Source of the DNA: a virus
Length of the DNA stretch: 33,931 bases
Reading direction: 5' to 3' (one strand)
Virus record (IMG/VR): IMGVR_UViG_3300030406_003045
Span: 1-33,931 of that record
A model generated the notes under the pieces. That model saw only the letters and a program-made list of their open reading frames with translations, did not search any database and had not been told where the DNA came from. Positions 5,729-13,455 of this stretch are shown one piece after another. Numbering within the stretch: position 1 is the stretch's first letter; each line of letters begins with the position of its first letter. Made by a program: the position numbers and the translations under genes.

Positions 5729-8197
5729 ATGTCACAGTCACAATTACCGCCGGGAGCGATGGTTGACTCTGCAATGGGTGCGGGTGGTACGCCTCAACTC
5801 GAAGAGGGTATCGTCGAAGTTGAAGCGCAGAATCCTGGTATCACGGAAGAAGCGTTAGAGCAAATGATTCTTGATCTTGGCGACGAGGATCAAATAAACC
5901 CCGAAGAAACTTTGCAAGAATTAGGTCACACATCCAATCTTGCAGAATCGTTGGATGACCGCACGCTTGAAGGAATTGCAAGTGAGCTTGTTGATGCTTT
6001 TGAAGATGACCTTGATTCACGCGACGAGTGGGAACAGGCACTATCCAAGGGTCTGGGCTTACTAGGGATTAGTTATGAGGAACGTGATGAGCCATTCTCT
6101 GGCGCGTCCGGTGTAACACATCCACTTATCTCAGAGTCGGTGACACAGTTTCAGGCGCAAGCATATAAAGAAATACTTCCCGCAGCAGGGCCGGTACGCA
6201 CACAGATACTGGGTGCACAAACGCCGGAAGCTGAAGATCAGGCAAAGCGTGTCGAAGATTTTATGAACTACTACATCATGGAAGTGATGGAAGAGTATGA
6301 TCTAGACACTGACCAGATGCTGTTTTATCTGCCCTTGGCTGGTTCGACGTTCAAGAAAGTTTACTTTGATCCGATAAAAAATCGTGCCGTGGCTAAGTTT
6401 CTGCCAGCCGAAGATGTCGTGGTGCCATATTCGGCAACCGATATTCGCACAGCAGAACGTATCACTCACGTTTTGAGAACCTCTGAGAATGATCTGCGTA
6501 AGATGCAGGTCGGTGGGATATACAGGGATATTGAGATATCACCCTCGCAACTTGATGCTGATTCGGATGAACTGAAGGATCGTTTGAATGAGATATCTGG
6601 TGTTCGTCCGTCTTATCAGGACACCGGATACACGCTTCTTGAGATACACACCTATCTTGATATTGAAGGGTTCGAGGACACTGATATGTCTGGTGAGCCA
6701 ACAGGCGTGAAGTTGCCTTACGCTGTAACGATAGATCGTGATAGCAATCAAGTTCTTTCAATTTATAGAAACTTTGAAGAAGAAGATCCAACACGCACGG
6801 CTCTTCAACACTTTGTACACTACAAGTTTTTACCGGGTTTTGGTTTCTACGGTTTTGGTTTGATTCACATGATTGGTGGTTTGTCTCGCGCTGCCACTTC
6901 TATCCTACGTCAGTTGATTGATGCTGGTACGCTGTCGAACCTACCGGCTGGTTTCAAAGCTCGTGGTGTTCGTATTCGTAATGATGATGAACCGTTACAG
7001 CCTGGTGAGTTCAGGGACATTGATGCGCCCGGTGGTGATATTCGTAACGCTATATCACCGCTACCGTACAAAGAACCTTCGGGAACTTTGGCACAGTTGC
7101 TTGGTGTGATTGTTGATAGTGGTCGTAAATATGCGTCGATTGCTGACAACAATACCGGCGACATGAATACTCGCGCACCGGTGGGCACGACGGTTGCATT
7201 GTTGGAACGTGGATCACGAGTCATGAGTGCTATTCATAAACGGATGCACTATTCTCAAAAGCAGGAGTTCAAACTTCTTGCTACCATCATCGGTGATACT
7301 GTTGATGCGTATCCCTATCAGTTGCGTGTGCCTGCACAGGTTGCACCGCAGGACTTTGATGGTCGTGTAGACATCATTCCGGTATCAGATCCAAACATCT
7401 TTTCTGCTGCACAACGTCAGGCTTTGGCACAGACACAGTTACAGATGGCGGTGCAGAATCCTGAGATTCATGATTTACGCGAAGCGTATCGTCGTATGTA
7501 TGCTGCGCTTGAAGTTAAGAATATCGACGAGTTGCTGCCTAAGAAACCTGAACCGCAGCCGCTTGATCCAGCGGCTGAAATGGCGAAGGTTTTTTCTGGT
7601 CAGGATTTCAAAGCGTTCCCACAACAGAATCAAGAAGCACACATTACGGCTTATGTGCAGTTGTTACAGAATCCGATCATGAAAGAAACCAAGCCTGTTA
7701 AGGCAGTGTTGATTTCAAAACTGTTTGAAAGAATAGGTTTTCTTGCACAGCAAGTGGCGACTCAACAAGTGCAAGCACAATTACAGCAGCAGCTACAACA
7801 AATACAGGCGACAGTTACTGATCCTATGATGGCACAACAAATGCAGGCACAGGTGCAGGCACAGGCTCAACAACAGTTGGTGACTTCTATCCCACAAATT
7901 ACGGCACAGCTTATTCAACAATATGCGCCAACAATATCGCCGCCTGAAGCACCTGATCCGCTTGTTGGTATTCGCCAAGCTGAAGTTCAGATTGCAGCGG
8001 CTGATCAACAGCGCAAAACGCAAAAAGACCAGACTGATGCAGTACTCTCAGCCGCACGCATACAACAGTCAGCACAGCAGGCTGAAGATCGTCTGGACAC
8101 TCAGATGGAGATTGCTGAGAAACGTGATGAAACAAACAGAGAGCGCATACAAACGCAAGAAGAGATTGCTGTGATGAAGGAGTTGAACAAGGGATGA
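5729..8197 (+). CDS. Portal protein
   Basis: The 822-residue protein forms the dodecameric ring through which DNA enters and leaves the head. The order terminase, one inserted gene, then a long acidic-start protein matches P22-type portals. Typical stretches are FSGASGVTHPLISESVTQFQ (about 124-143), FYLPLAGSTFKKVYFDP (about 202-218) and PGFGFYGFGLIHMIGGL (about 370-386), which lies in the clip/stem region. The C-terminal 200 residues are a Gln/Ala-rich coiled coil, like the barrel that extends from P22 portals. The acidic N-terminal 110 residues are probably disordered. The stop overlaps the ATG of a tiny gene in ATGA form. Confidence 0.88.
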   Translation: MSQSQLPPGAMVDSAMGAGGTPQLEEGIVEVEAQNPGITEEALEQMILDLGDEDQINPEETLQELGHTSNLAESLDDRTLEGIASELVDAFEDDLDSRDEWEQALSKGLGLLGISYEERDEPFSGASGVTHPLISESVTQFQAQAYKEILPAAGPVRTQILGAQTPEAEDQAKRVEDFMNYYIMEVMEEYDLDTDQMLFYLPLAGSTFKKVYFDPIKNRAVAKFLPAEDVVVPYSATDIRTAERITHVLRTSENDLRKMQVGGIYRDIEISPSQLDADSDELKDRLNEISGVRPSYQDTGYTLLEIHTYLDIEGFEDTDMSGEPTGVKLPYAVTIDRDSNQVLSIYRNFEEEDPTRTALQHFVHYKFLPGFGFYGFGLIHMIGGLSRAATSILRQLIDAGTLSNLPAGFKARGVRIRNDDEPLQPGEFRDIDAPGGDIRNAISPLPYKEPSGTLAQLLGVIVDSGRKYASIADNNTGDMNTRAPVGTTVALLERGSRVMSAIHKRMHYSQKQEFKLLATIIGDTVDAYPYQLRVPAQVAPQDFDGRVDIIPVSDPNIFSAAQRQALAQTQLQMAVQNPEIHDLREAYRRMYAALEVKNIDELLPKKPEPQPLDPAAEMAKVFSGQDFKAFPQQNQEAHITAYVQLLQNPIMKETKPVKAVLISKLFERIGFLAQQVATQQVQAQLQQQLQQIQATVTDPMMAQQMQAQVQAQAQQQLVTSIPQITAQLIQQYAPTISPPEAPDPLVGIRQAEVQIAAADQQRKTQKDQTDAVLSAARIQQSAQQAEDRLDTQMEIAEKRDETNRERIQTQEEIAVMKELNKG

Positions 8198-8328
8198 CTA
8201 GCCCGAAAAATAAACGGACATTAAACAAGGTCATCAAAGATCTTAACAAAGCATCAAAGACACATGCGCGTCAGGCTAGGACTTTGAAAAAAGTTGTAAG
8301 CTCAAAAAGAAAGAAGAAGAAAAAATGA
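8194..8328 (+). CDS. Tiny lysine-rich protein
   Basis: The 44-residue ORF (MTSPKNKRTLNKVIKDLNKA to a run of Lys at the end) is extremely basic. It starts inside the portal stop codon (ATGA) and its own stop overlaps the next ATG in the same way, so it lies in a translationally coupled chain. AAGGAG lies upstream in the end of the portal gene. Such positive charge suggests binding to DNA or to the acidic portal end, but no family is recognised. Confidence 0.6.
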   Translation: MTSPKNKRTLNKVIKDLNKASKTHARQARTLKKVVSSKRKKKKK

Positions 8329-8486
8329 CTTCTGTTTGGGCTGGTCGCTGGGGGGAGTACCACAAAATAAAAAAGAAGATGGAAGAGTGGTATCGAAAAG
8401 GTGTGTCTATAGATGACATAGAAGAAAGAGTTCGTACAAATACTGACAACAAACCTGTAAAACTAAGGGTTGTTAATAATGACTAA
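8325..8486 (+). CDS. Small protein with a short helical motif, unknown
   Basis: The 53-residue ORF begins MTSVWAGRWGEYHKIKKKME and continues with EWYRKGVSIDDIEERV. The segment YRKGVSIDDIEERV looks like a helix-turn-helix-like or recruitment helix (short helix, Gly turn, second helix), but it is too short to be sure. It overlaps its neighbours by 4 bases on the left and 8 on the right, consistent with a coupled chain of small genes. Confidence 0.6.
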   Translation: MTSVWAGRWGEYHKIKKKMEEWYRKGVSIDDIEERVRTNTDNKPVKLRVVNND

Positions 8487-8799
8487 TAAAAAATTTGAAA
8501 CCGGTAGCCGTTACGAAGCCCACGATCTTGATGGTGATGGAATCGTAACAGATGCCGAGATTGCCCGTGAAAAAGAAATGGTCGAACTGGAACTGCGCGA
8601 GGAGAAAGCCAAGGCACAACAGTTTATGGCCTGGACAGCAATGGCTAGTATGATTGTAGCAAGCGTTGTGCTGTTTACACCGATTGTTTCTGACAGCCGT
8701 GTTGCTGGTTTGGCTGATCTTTTGGGTTTGTTTTACATTGCACAGGCAGGGGTGGTTGGAACCTACATGGGTACAACAGCATGGATGAACCGAAAGTAA
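8479..8799 (+). CDS. EF-hand calcium-binding membrane protein
   Basis: From the ATG at 8479 (AAGGG 9 bases upstream) the product has 106 residues; a TTG at 8470 is a less likely start. A complete EF-hand loop DLDGDGIVTDAE lies at residues 16-27, with Asp at loop positions 1, 3 and 5, Gly at 6 and Glu at 12. It is followed by a charged helix (28-48) and two hydrophobic segments (about 50-70 and 77-97). I recall EF-hand plus membrane-helix proteins of this kind in marine phages, role unproven. The location next to the holin suggests a calcium-sensing or regulatory partner in lysis, or a structural membrane protein. Confidence 0.8.
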   Translation: MTNKKFETGSRYEAHDLDGDGIVTDAEIAREKEMVELELREEKAKAQQFMAWTAMASMIVASVVLFTPIVSDSRVAGLADLLGLFYIAQAGVVGTYMGTTAWMNRK

Positions 8800-8915
8800 T
8801 CTATAAATACAACGGCCCATTAAACAAGTATCGCCAATATAGCTTGATGAGAAAAAAGCAACGAAGACTAAAGAAAGAATGGGACTCGAAAGATAAAGGA
8901 TTTAAGGGGTACTGA
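8781..8915 (+). CDS. Tiny basic protein between EF-hand and holin genes
   Basis: The 44-residue ORF (MDEPKVIYKYNGPLNKYRQY, then a Lys/Arg cluster, ending FKGY) starts inside the end of the EF-hand gene and stops two bases before the holin ATG. AAGGGG in its last codons is the holin ribosome binding site. Its position in an unbroken coupled chain supports expression; no function can be given. Confidence 0.55.
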   Translation: MDEPKVIYKYNGPLNKYRQYSLMRKKQRRLKKEWDSKDKGFKGY

Positions 8916-8917
8916 TA

Positions 8918-9379
8918 ATGCTTAGTGTAATAGGTTCGTTGATAGGTTTTGCTAGTAGCACGGCTCCAGCGATTGCTGATCATTTTAAACAAAAGAGCAA
9001 TCAGAAGTTTGAACTAGAAAAAATGAAGAGCATGGCAGAACTGCGCAAGGCAGGATTCGACCATGAGTTAAAAGCGTTTGAAGCACAGGCTGCTGACAAA
9101 GAGCATGACAGACTGATTCAGCATGACATGAGTATCAACAGCGGCACAGGGATTATCTCTGCATTGCAACGTTCAGTGCGTCCAGTAATCACTTATTGTT
9201 TTTTTGGTTTGTTTCTGGCGATTGAAATCACGCTGTTGCGTGAGGCACTGAGTAGCGGCATGAGTGTAGCTGAGTCTCTTAACGTGTTGTGGGATGAGGA
9301 TACAAAAGCTATCTTTGCTGCAATAATTAGTTTTTGGTTTGGTTCGAGAGCTATAGATAAAGCGCGAGGAAAGGGTTAG
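8918..9379 (+). CDS. Holin of the 3TM (gene-transfer-agent) type
   Basis: The 153-residue protein has an N-terminal hydrophobic helix (about 1-20), a charged cytoplasmic coiled coil (24-75), a transmembrane segment at about 89-107 (RPVITYCFFGLFLAI) and another at about 131-146. The signature WDEDTKAIFAAIISFWFGSR matches what I know of the 3TM holin family first described in gene transfer agents. Such proteins permeabilise the inner membrane to time host lysis. AAGGGG precedes the ATG. No endolysin is visible in the window, so the partner enzyme must be elsewhere or be unrecognised. Confidence 0.85.
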   Translation: MLSVIGSLIGFASSTAPAIADHFKQKSNQKFELEKMKSMAELRKAGFDHELKAFEAQAADKEHDRLIQHDMSINSGTGIISALQRSVRPVITYCFFGLFLAIEITLLREALSSGMSVAESLNVLWDEDTKAIFAAIISFWFGSRAIDKARGKG

Positions 9380-9383
9380 TCTG

Positions 9384-9728
9384 ATGCCATTAAATAAAAA
9401 AGGCGAAAAGATTATGGATGCCATGACAGAACAGTATGGCAAAAAACGAGGCAAGCAGGTTTTTTATGCTAGTCTCAATAAAGGTAAAATAGGAGGCGTG
9501 AAGAAAATGAAAGATGGCGGTGATGCAAAACTTAAAACCCCAATCGACGATCTACCCAATCCCGGTTTGAAGGCTCTTGCTAGAACGGAAAAGGGTAAGA
9601 AAGCTGTGGCTAGGATGGGTTTCAAGAATGGTGGTAAGGTTGCCAAAGGTGGTAAGTGTCCTAGTCGCGGAACAATTCGTGGCACGGGTGCGGCTATATC
9701 TGGTGTCGGCTTCAAAGGCGTTCGATGA
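9384..9728 (+). CDS. Small basic protein with two Gly-Gly motifs
   Basis: The 114-residue protein starts MPLNKKGEKIMDAMTEQYG, followed by KKRGKQVFYASLNKGKI, a pattern I recall from many phages as a short conserved N-terminal unit of unknown role. The middle carries MKDGGD and FKNGGK, and the end has RGTIRGTGAAISGVGFKGVR, a Gly-rich tail also recurrent in phages. Lys-rich and probably nucleic-acid or virion associated. It starts four bases after the holin stop and ends overlapping the next ATG. Confidence 0.72.
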   Translation: MPLNKKGEKIMDAMTEQYGKKRGKQVFYASLNKGKIGGVKKMKDGGDAKLKTPIDDLPNPGLKALARTEKGKKAVARMGFKNGGKVAKGGKCPSRGTIRGTGAAISGVGFKGVR

Positions 9729-9937
9729 ACCTTGTTGACTTCGTAACCAAATACCGCAAAACTCTGAACAATCGCATAAGTGATTTAACGATTGCTGTTT
9801 CAAGCGGGTCAATAAAAGACATGGAACAGTACCGCAGCATCGTCGGTGAGATACAGGGACTCTCAACCGCATTAGATGAATTAAGTTCCCTGCTAAAAGG
9901 TTTTGACACAGATGACGAAGACGTTACTGGTTCCTGA
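9725..9937 (+). CDS. Small helical protein of unknown function
   Basis: The 70-residue product (MNLVDFVTKYRKTLNNRISD ... LDELSSLLKGFDTDDEDVTG) is predicted to be two amphipathic helices with an acidic tail. It overlaps the upstream stop (ATGA) and runs into the co-chaperonin gene, with AAAAGG in its last codons probably serving that gene. I recall comparable small ORFs just before GroES-like or scaffold genes in phages; no activity is known. Confidence 0.7.
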   Translation: MNLVDFVTKYRKTLNNRISDLTIAVSSGSIKDMEQYRSIVGEIQGLSTALDELSSLLKGFDTDDEDVTGS

Positions 9938-10328
9938 TTACGCAAAAGCGGCGATAGAAGCAAAAAAGAAAGCCGAATCTAAACAGAAAGCAATGGAAAG
10001 AGTACCGCAGCCCACGGGCTGGCGTATTCTTGTTATGCCATATCGAGGGCGCGAAAAGACAGATGGTGGTATTTACATCCCTGATGCTGTCGCAGATCGT
10101 GAGGCACTTGCAACTGTGGTCGCGTATGTCGTGAAGGTTGGGCCACTTGCCTACAAAGATCCTGATAAATTTGGTGCAGACATGGAGCCTTGGTGCAAAG
10201 AGGGCGATTGGGTTTGCATTGGTCGATACGCCGGTTCTCGTTTCAAGCTAGAGGATGGCGAGGTTCGTATAATTAATGACGATGAAGTGATTGCTACAAT
10301 TATAGATCCAGAGGACATCAAAATTTAG
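9912..10328 (+). CDS. GroES-like co-chaperonin
   Basis: From the ATG at 9912 the product has 138 residues. A 30-residue charged helix precedes a Cpn10-like fold: PTGWRILVMPY (35-44), a candidate mobile loop RGREKTDGGIYIPD (45-58), EALATVVAYVVKVGP (64-78), KEGDWVCIGRYAG (96-108) and the closing strand DDEVIATIIDPEDI. In GroES the mobile loop docks on GroEL, and phage versions such as T4 gp31 replace GroES for capsid folding. The gene lies just before scaffold and capsid, the clients it would be expected to serve. A TTG at 9903 is an alternative start. The gene overlaps the end of the previous ORF. Confidence 0.85.
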   Translation: MTKTLLVPDYAKAAIEAKKKAESKQKAMERVPQPTGWRILVMPYRGREKTDGGIYIPDAVADREALATVVAYVVKVGPLAYKDPDKFGADMEPWCKEGDWVCIGRYAGSRFKLEDGEVRIINDDEVIATIIDPEDIKI

Positions 10329-10337
10329 GAGAAGAGT

Positions 10338-11291
10338 ATGTCTGAAGCAGAAGTAAAAGAAAACCAGGAAGAGCTAGACCTCGAAGTTGAGATTGAAGAT
10401 GAACCAGCCCCAAGTGAATCTACCGAAGCTACTCAGGAACAGACCGCAACTGAGGACGTGGGTGAAGAACCAGCAGACCAAACCGAAGCCGTGGAGAGTT
10501 CAGAAAACAATTCGGAAGAATTGTCCGAGTACACGCAGGGTGTCCAAAAAAGGATAGACCGTCTTACTAATAAAAGACGCGAAGCAGAGCGCAGAGAGCA
10601 GGCTGCTCTTGATTATGCTGAGTCAATGAAAACTCAACTTGAACAACTGCGCGAAGAAAATCAGCGCAGCACAACTTCCTTGGTTGGTGAGTTTGGCAGT
10701 CGTGTTGAGTCAGAGTTAGAGGCTGCAAAGATTGCTTATCAAAAAGCACATGAAGAGGGTGATGCGGAGGCTCTGTTTCAAGCGCAGCAAAAAATTAGTC
10801 AAATAGCTATAGACCAGGCAAAGTATCAAGAAGCTAAGAACAGACTTGAGATTGAAAAAGAAGCCCCGGCACAGACTGTTAATCCGGTTCCAGCACAGAC
10901 TCGCGCACCAGTCACTGAGCAAGACCCTGATCCTAAAGCACAAGCATGGGCAGAAAAAAACGATTGGTTTGGAGAAGATCAGTCCATGACATATGCGGCT
11001 TTTGGTATACACCGCAAGTTAGTTGAAGAGGGCTATGACCCCTCTTCAGATGAATATTACGCAGAGATTGATCGTCAGATGCAAGAAGATTTCCCAAGTA
11101 AGTTTGAAAAATCTGCTCCAAAAAGCGGAAAGCCACCCGTTGCAGCAGCGACAAGTTCTTCTTCTCGTTCGTCATCAAAACGTAAAAGAACGATAAAACT
11201 AACGGAATCAGAAAAAGCGATAGCTAGAAAACTGAATGTTCCATACGAAGCTTACGCCAAAGAAGTTGCAAAACTAAATAAGGATAGATAA
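10338..11291 (+). CDS. Capsid scaffolding protein
   Basis: The 317-residue protein is very acidic at the N-terminus (about 1-75, rich in Glu and Gln), then forms a long coiled coil (about 75-170), then a Pro-rich linker, a short conserved block around WAEKNDWFGEDQSMTYAAF (about 209-227) and a basic Ser/Lys-rich C-terminus (about 272-317). An acidic helical protein with a basic C-terminal tail directly upstream of the capsid gene is the normal layout for a scaffold, where the tail binds the coat. The AGGAGA ribosome binding site is strong. Confidence 0.85.
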   Translation: MSEAEVKENQEELDLEVEIEDEPAPSESTEATQEQTATEDVGEEPADQTEAVESSENNSEELSEYTQGVQKRIDRLTNKRREAERREQAALDYAESMKTQLEQLREENQRSTTSLVGEFGSRVESELEAAKIAYQKAHEEGDAEALFQAQQKISQIAIDQAKYQEAKNRLEIEKEAPAQTVNPVPAQTRAPVTEQDPDPKAQAWAEKNDWFGEDQSMTYAAFGIHRKLVEEGYDPSSDEYYAEIDRQMQEDFPSKFEKSAPKSGKPPVAAATSSSSRSSSKRKRTIKLTESEKAIARKLNVPYEAYAKEVAKLNKDR

Positions 11292-11292
11292 C

Positions 11293-11757
11293 ATGACTGA
11301 GAAACGCATACCACGAGAGTCGCAAACTCGCAAAAAGACTGCGCGAAAAACTCCTTGGAAGCCTCCTAGTATGCTGGAGGCACCTGAAGCCCCCAAAGGA
11401 TTTATCCATCGGTGGGTGAGAGTCGGCATTAGAGGTGAGGATGACAAAACAAATGTTCATTCGAAACTTCGAGAAGGATGGGAGCCAGTAAGATCGGATG
11501 AATATCCAGATTTTGAGGCACCCACAATCGACGAAGGTAAGTTTCAAGGCGTGATTGGAAACGGTGGGCTTATGCTTTGCCGGATTCCAGAGGAAACGGT
11601 TTCTGAGAGAACTGCCTATTTTCGGGATCAGACCCGCAACCAGATGAAAGCCGTTGATGAAAACCTCATGAGGGAACAACATCCCTCGATGCCGATACAA
11701 AGTGATCGGCAAAGTCGTGTAACTTTCGGGGGAAGAGGCAACGACTCCTCCGAATAG
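11293..11757 (+). CDS. Conserved head-region protein, unknown role
   Basis: The 154-residue protein has a basic start, then GFIHRWVRVGIRGEDDKTNV, LREGWEPVRSDEYPDFEAP, VIGNGGLMLCRIPEETV and a helical region with AVDENLMREQ, ending near VTFGGRG. I recall this block order from many marine phage genomes between scaffold and capsid genes, always without assigned activity. The position suggests a capsid-associated or assembly protein. The ATG follows the scaffold stop by one base, with AAGGA inside the scaffold end. Confidence 0.8.
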   Translation: MTEKRIPRESQTRKKTARKTPWKPPSMLEAPEAPKGFIHRWVRVGIRGEDDKTNVHSKLREGWEPVRSDEYPDFEAPTIDEGKFQGVIGNGGLMLCRIPEETVSERTAYFRDQTRNQMKAVDENLMREQHPSMPIQSDRQSRVTFGGRGNDSSE

Positions 11758-11784
11758 AACTGAAACGTTTGTTAGGAGTATAAA

Positions 11785-12420
11785 ATGGCAAACTCAAATG
11801 GTGCATTTGGCTTACGTCCCTACTCCAAAGTTGGACAGAATACGAACAGCACGGGTATGACCGAGTACCGTATTGCCTCCGATAACTCAAACGTCATCTA
11901 CACAGGTTCTCCAGTTATTCCACTTAGCACAGGTTTTATCGACATTGTTGGTGCAGCCGCTGGTGGAACTGTAGGTCTGTTGGGTGCGTTTAACGGATGC
12001 GAATACGTTAGCTCAACTACCGGTGAGGTCGTGTTCTCAAAACATTGGCCCGGGTCGGGTGCAGACAGTAATCATCCTGTCAGAGCCTTCGTTTTTGATG
12101 ATCCCCTACAACAGTTTGTAGTAGCGTCTGACGCTTCGCTAACAAGTGAAGCGACTGCTCGTGCCGCAATCTTTGCGAACGCGAACTTCTCTTCGGGTAC
12201 TTCTGGTAGTACGACTACTGGTAAGTCTTCCGCAGCGTTGGCAGTCAGCACAATCGCTACGACAAACACCTTGAATCTTCGGATCATGGGGATTGTTGAT
12301 GATGTCGAGAACGCAGATTTTGCGGCCTCTGGCATTGGTGTAATCGTGCGTCTAAACAACCACTTCAATTCACCGAATGGTGCGATTGCAGGTGGTACTG
12401 TTTCGACGACAGGCGTATAG
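11785..12420 (+). CDS. Putative capsid decoration protein
   Basis: The 211-residue protein starts MANSNGAFGLRPYSKVGQNT and contains NSTGMTEYRIASDNS, IYTGSPVIPLSTGFIDI and a Thr/Ser/Gly-rich middle. There are no membrane segments; composition is that of a beta-rich virion protein. AGGAG precedes the ATG. Its place immediately before the major capsid gene, and its similarity to proteins I recall in that spot in marine phages, make a head-decoration or cement role likely. An alternative is a minor capsid protein. Confidence 0.75.
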   Translation: MANSNGAFGLRPYSKVGQNTNSTGMTEYRIASDNSNVIYTGSPVIPLSTGFIDIVGAAAGGTVGLLGAFNGCEYVSSTTGEVVFSKHWPGSGADSNHPVRAFVFDDPLQQFVVASDASLTSEATARAAIFANANFSSGTSGSTTTGKSSAALAVSTIATTNTLNLRIMGIVDDVENADFAASGIGVIVRLNNHFNSPNGAIAGGTVSTTGV

Positions 12421-12431
12421 GAGTTTAGGTT

Positions 12432-13340
12432 ATGGCTATTTCTCGCGCACAACTTGCAAAAGAACTCGAACCCGGCCTCAACGCCCTGTTCGGGATGGAG
12501 TATAACCGTTACGAAGGCCAACACGCTGAAATCTTCGACACAGAGGCTTCTGATAGAGCCTTTGAAGAAGAGGTCATGCTGTCTGGTTTCGGTGCTGCTC
12601 CCACTAAGTCTGAAGGTTCAGCAGTAACTTTCGACGACGCACAAGAGGCATACACTGCTCGTTACACACACGAAACAGTAGCGGCAGCTTTCTCCGTAAC
12701 GGAAGAAGCTGTAGAGGACAATCTGTATGATCGTCTCTCATCTCGTTACACTCGTGCGTTGGCACGGGCTATGGCTCACACGAAGCAGGTTAAAGCTGCT
12801 GCAATTCTCAACAATGCTTTCGACAGCACCAAAAAAGGTGGCGATGGCAAAGAGCTTTGTGCAACTGATCACCCGCTTACTAATGGTGGCACACTGGCTA
12901 ACGAACCCAGCACTGCTGCTGATCTCAACGAGACATCTCTCGAAGATGCTCTGATCAGCATTGCTGGTTTTGTTGACGAGCGTGGTTTGATTATCGCCCT
13001 TCGCGGGTCGAAACTAATTATTCCGCGTCAGCTTCAGTTTGTTGCAGAGCGTCTGATGGCTTCAAATCTTCGTACTGCCACGGCAGATAACGACACAAAC
13101 GCCATCCGCAATATGGGAATGTTGCCGGAAGGTTATGTCGTAAACGATTATCTGACAGATACAGATGCGTTCTTCATCAAGACGGACTCACCGAATGGCT
13201 TCAAGCACTTCGAGCGTCTGTCGCTGACAACACAAATGGAGCCTGACTTCGATACAGGCAACATGCGTTATAAGGCGCGTGAGCGTTATAGCTTCGGCTT
13301 TAGCGACCCACGGTGCGTGTTCGGTTCACCGGGCGCGTAA
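12432..13340 (+). CDS. Major capsid protein (Mu gpT-like, HK97 fold)
   Basis: The 302-residue protein forms the head shell. The N-terminal helix with LEPGLNALFGMEYNRYEGQH, the E-loop region GSAVTFDDAQEAYTARY (about 62-78), the spine-helix region with RYTRALARAMAHTKQVKAA (about 105-123) and the P-domain segment GLIIALRGSKLIIPRQLQF resemble the Mu gpT-type coat family. The end RYKARERYSFGFSDPR is typical of the A-domain strands. AGGAG overlapping the upstream stop is an excellent ribosome binding site. It follows scaffold and decoration genes and is followed by a strong terminator, consistent with high expression. Confidence 0.92.
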   Translation: MAISRAQLAKELEPGLNALFGMEYNRYEGQHAEIFDTEASDRAFEEEVMLSGFGAAPTKSEGSAVTFDDAQEAYTARYTHETVAAAFSVTEEAVEDNLYDRLSSRYTRALARAMAHTKQVKAAAILNNAFDSTKKGGDGKELCATDHPLTNGGTLANEPSTAADLNETSLEDALISIAGFVDERGLIIALRGSKLIIPRQLQFVAERLMASNLRTATADNDTNAIRNMGMLPEGYVVNDYLTDTDAFFIKTDSPNGFKHFERLSLTTQMEPDFDTGNMRYKARERYSFGFSDPRCVFGSPGA

Positions 13341-13354
13341 CTTTCCCACGCCAG

Positions 13355-13387
13355 AAAGGGGGCGGTTGTTTGACCGCCCCTTTTTTT
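13355..13387 (+). terminator. Terminator after the major capsid gene
   Basis: An 8-bp GC stem (GGGGCGGT with ACCGCCCC), extended by AAA/TTT around one bulged G, encloses a 6-base loop and is followed by seven T. This is a strong Rho-independent terminator placed 15 bases after the capsid stop. Confidence 0.9.
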
Positions 13388-13398
13388 GTGTCTATACT
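13370..13398 (+). promoter_or_regulatory. Sigma70-like promoter nested in the terminator
   Basis: TTGACC at 13370-13375 and TATACT at 13393-13398 are separated by exactly 17 bases. The -35 lies in the loop and right arm of the terminator hairpin. Transcription would start near 13405, about 50 bases before the next ATG. The arrangement stops the capsid transcript and restarts a new one within 45 bases. Confidence 0.65.
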
Positions 13399-13412
13399 TT
13401 AAGAATCCTGAC

Positions 13413-13429
13413 AGTCACATGGTGTGACT
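13413..13429 (+). other. Hairpin at the 5' end of the restarted transcript
   Basis: A perfect 7-bp inverted repeat (AGTCACA with TGTGACT) has a 3-base loop and lies about 8 bases after the predicted start site. As DNA it resembles a small dimer operator; as RNA it would protect the 5' end. It is followed by the AGGAG of the next gene. Confidence 0.5.
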
Positions 13430-13455
13430 GACACTAGCCGCGACAGGAGATTTAC

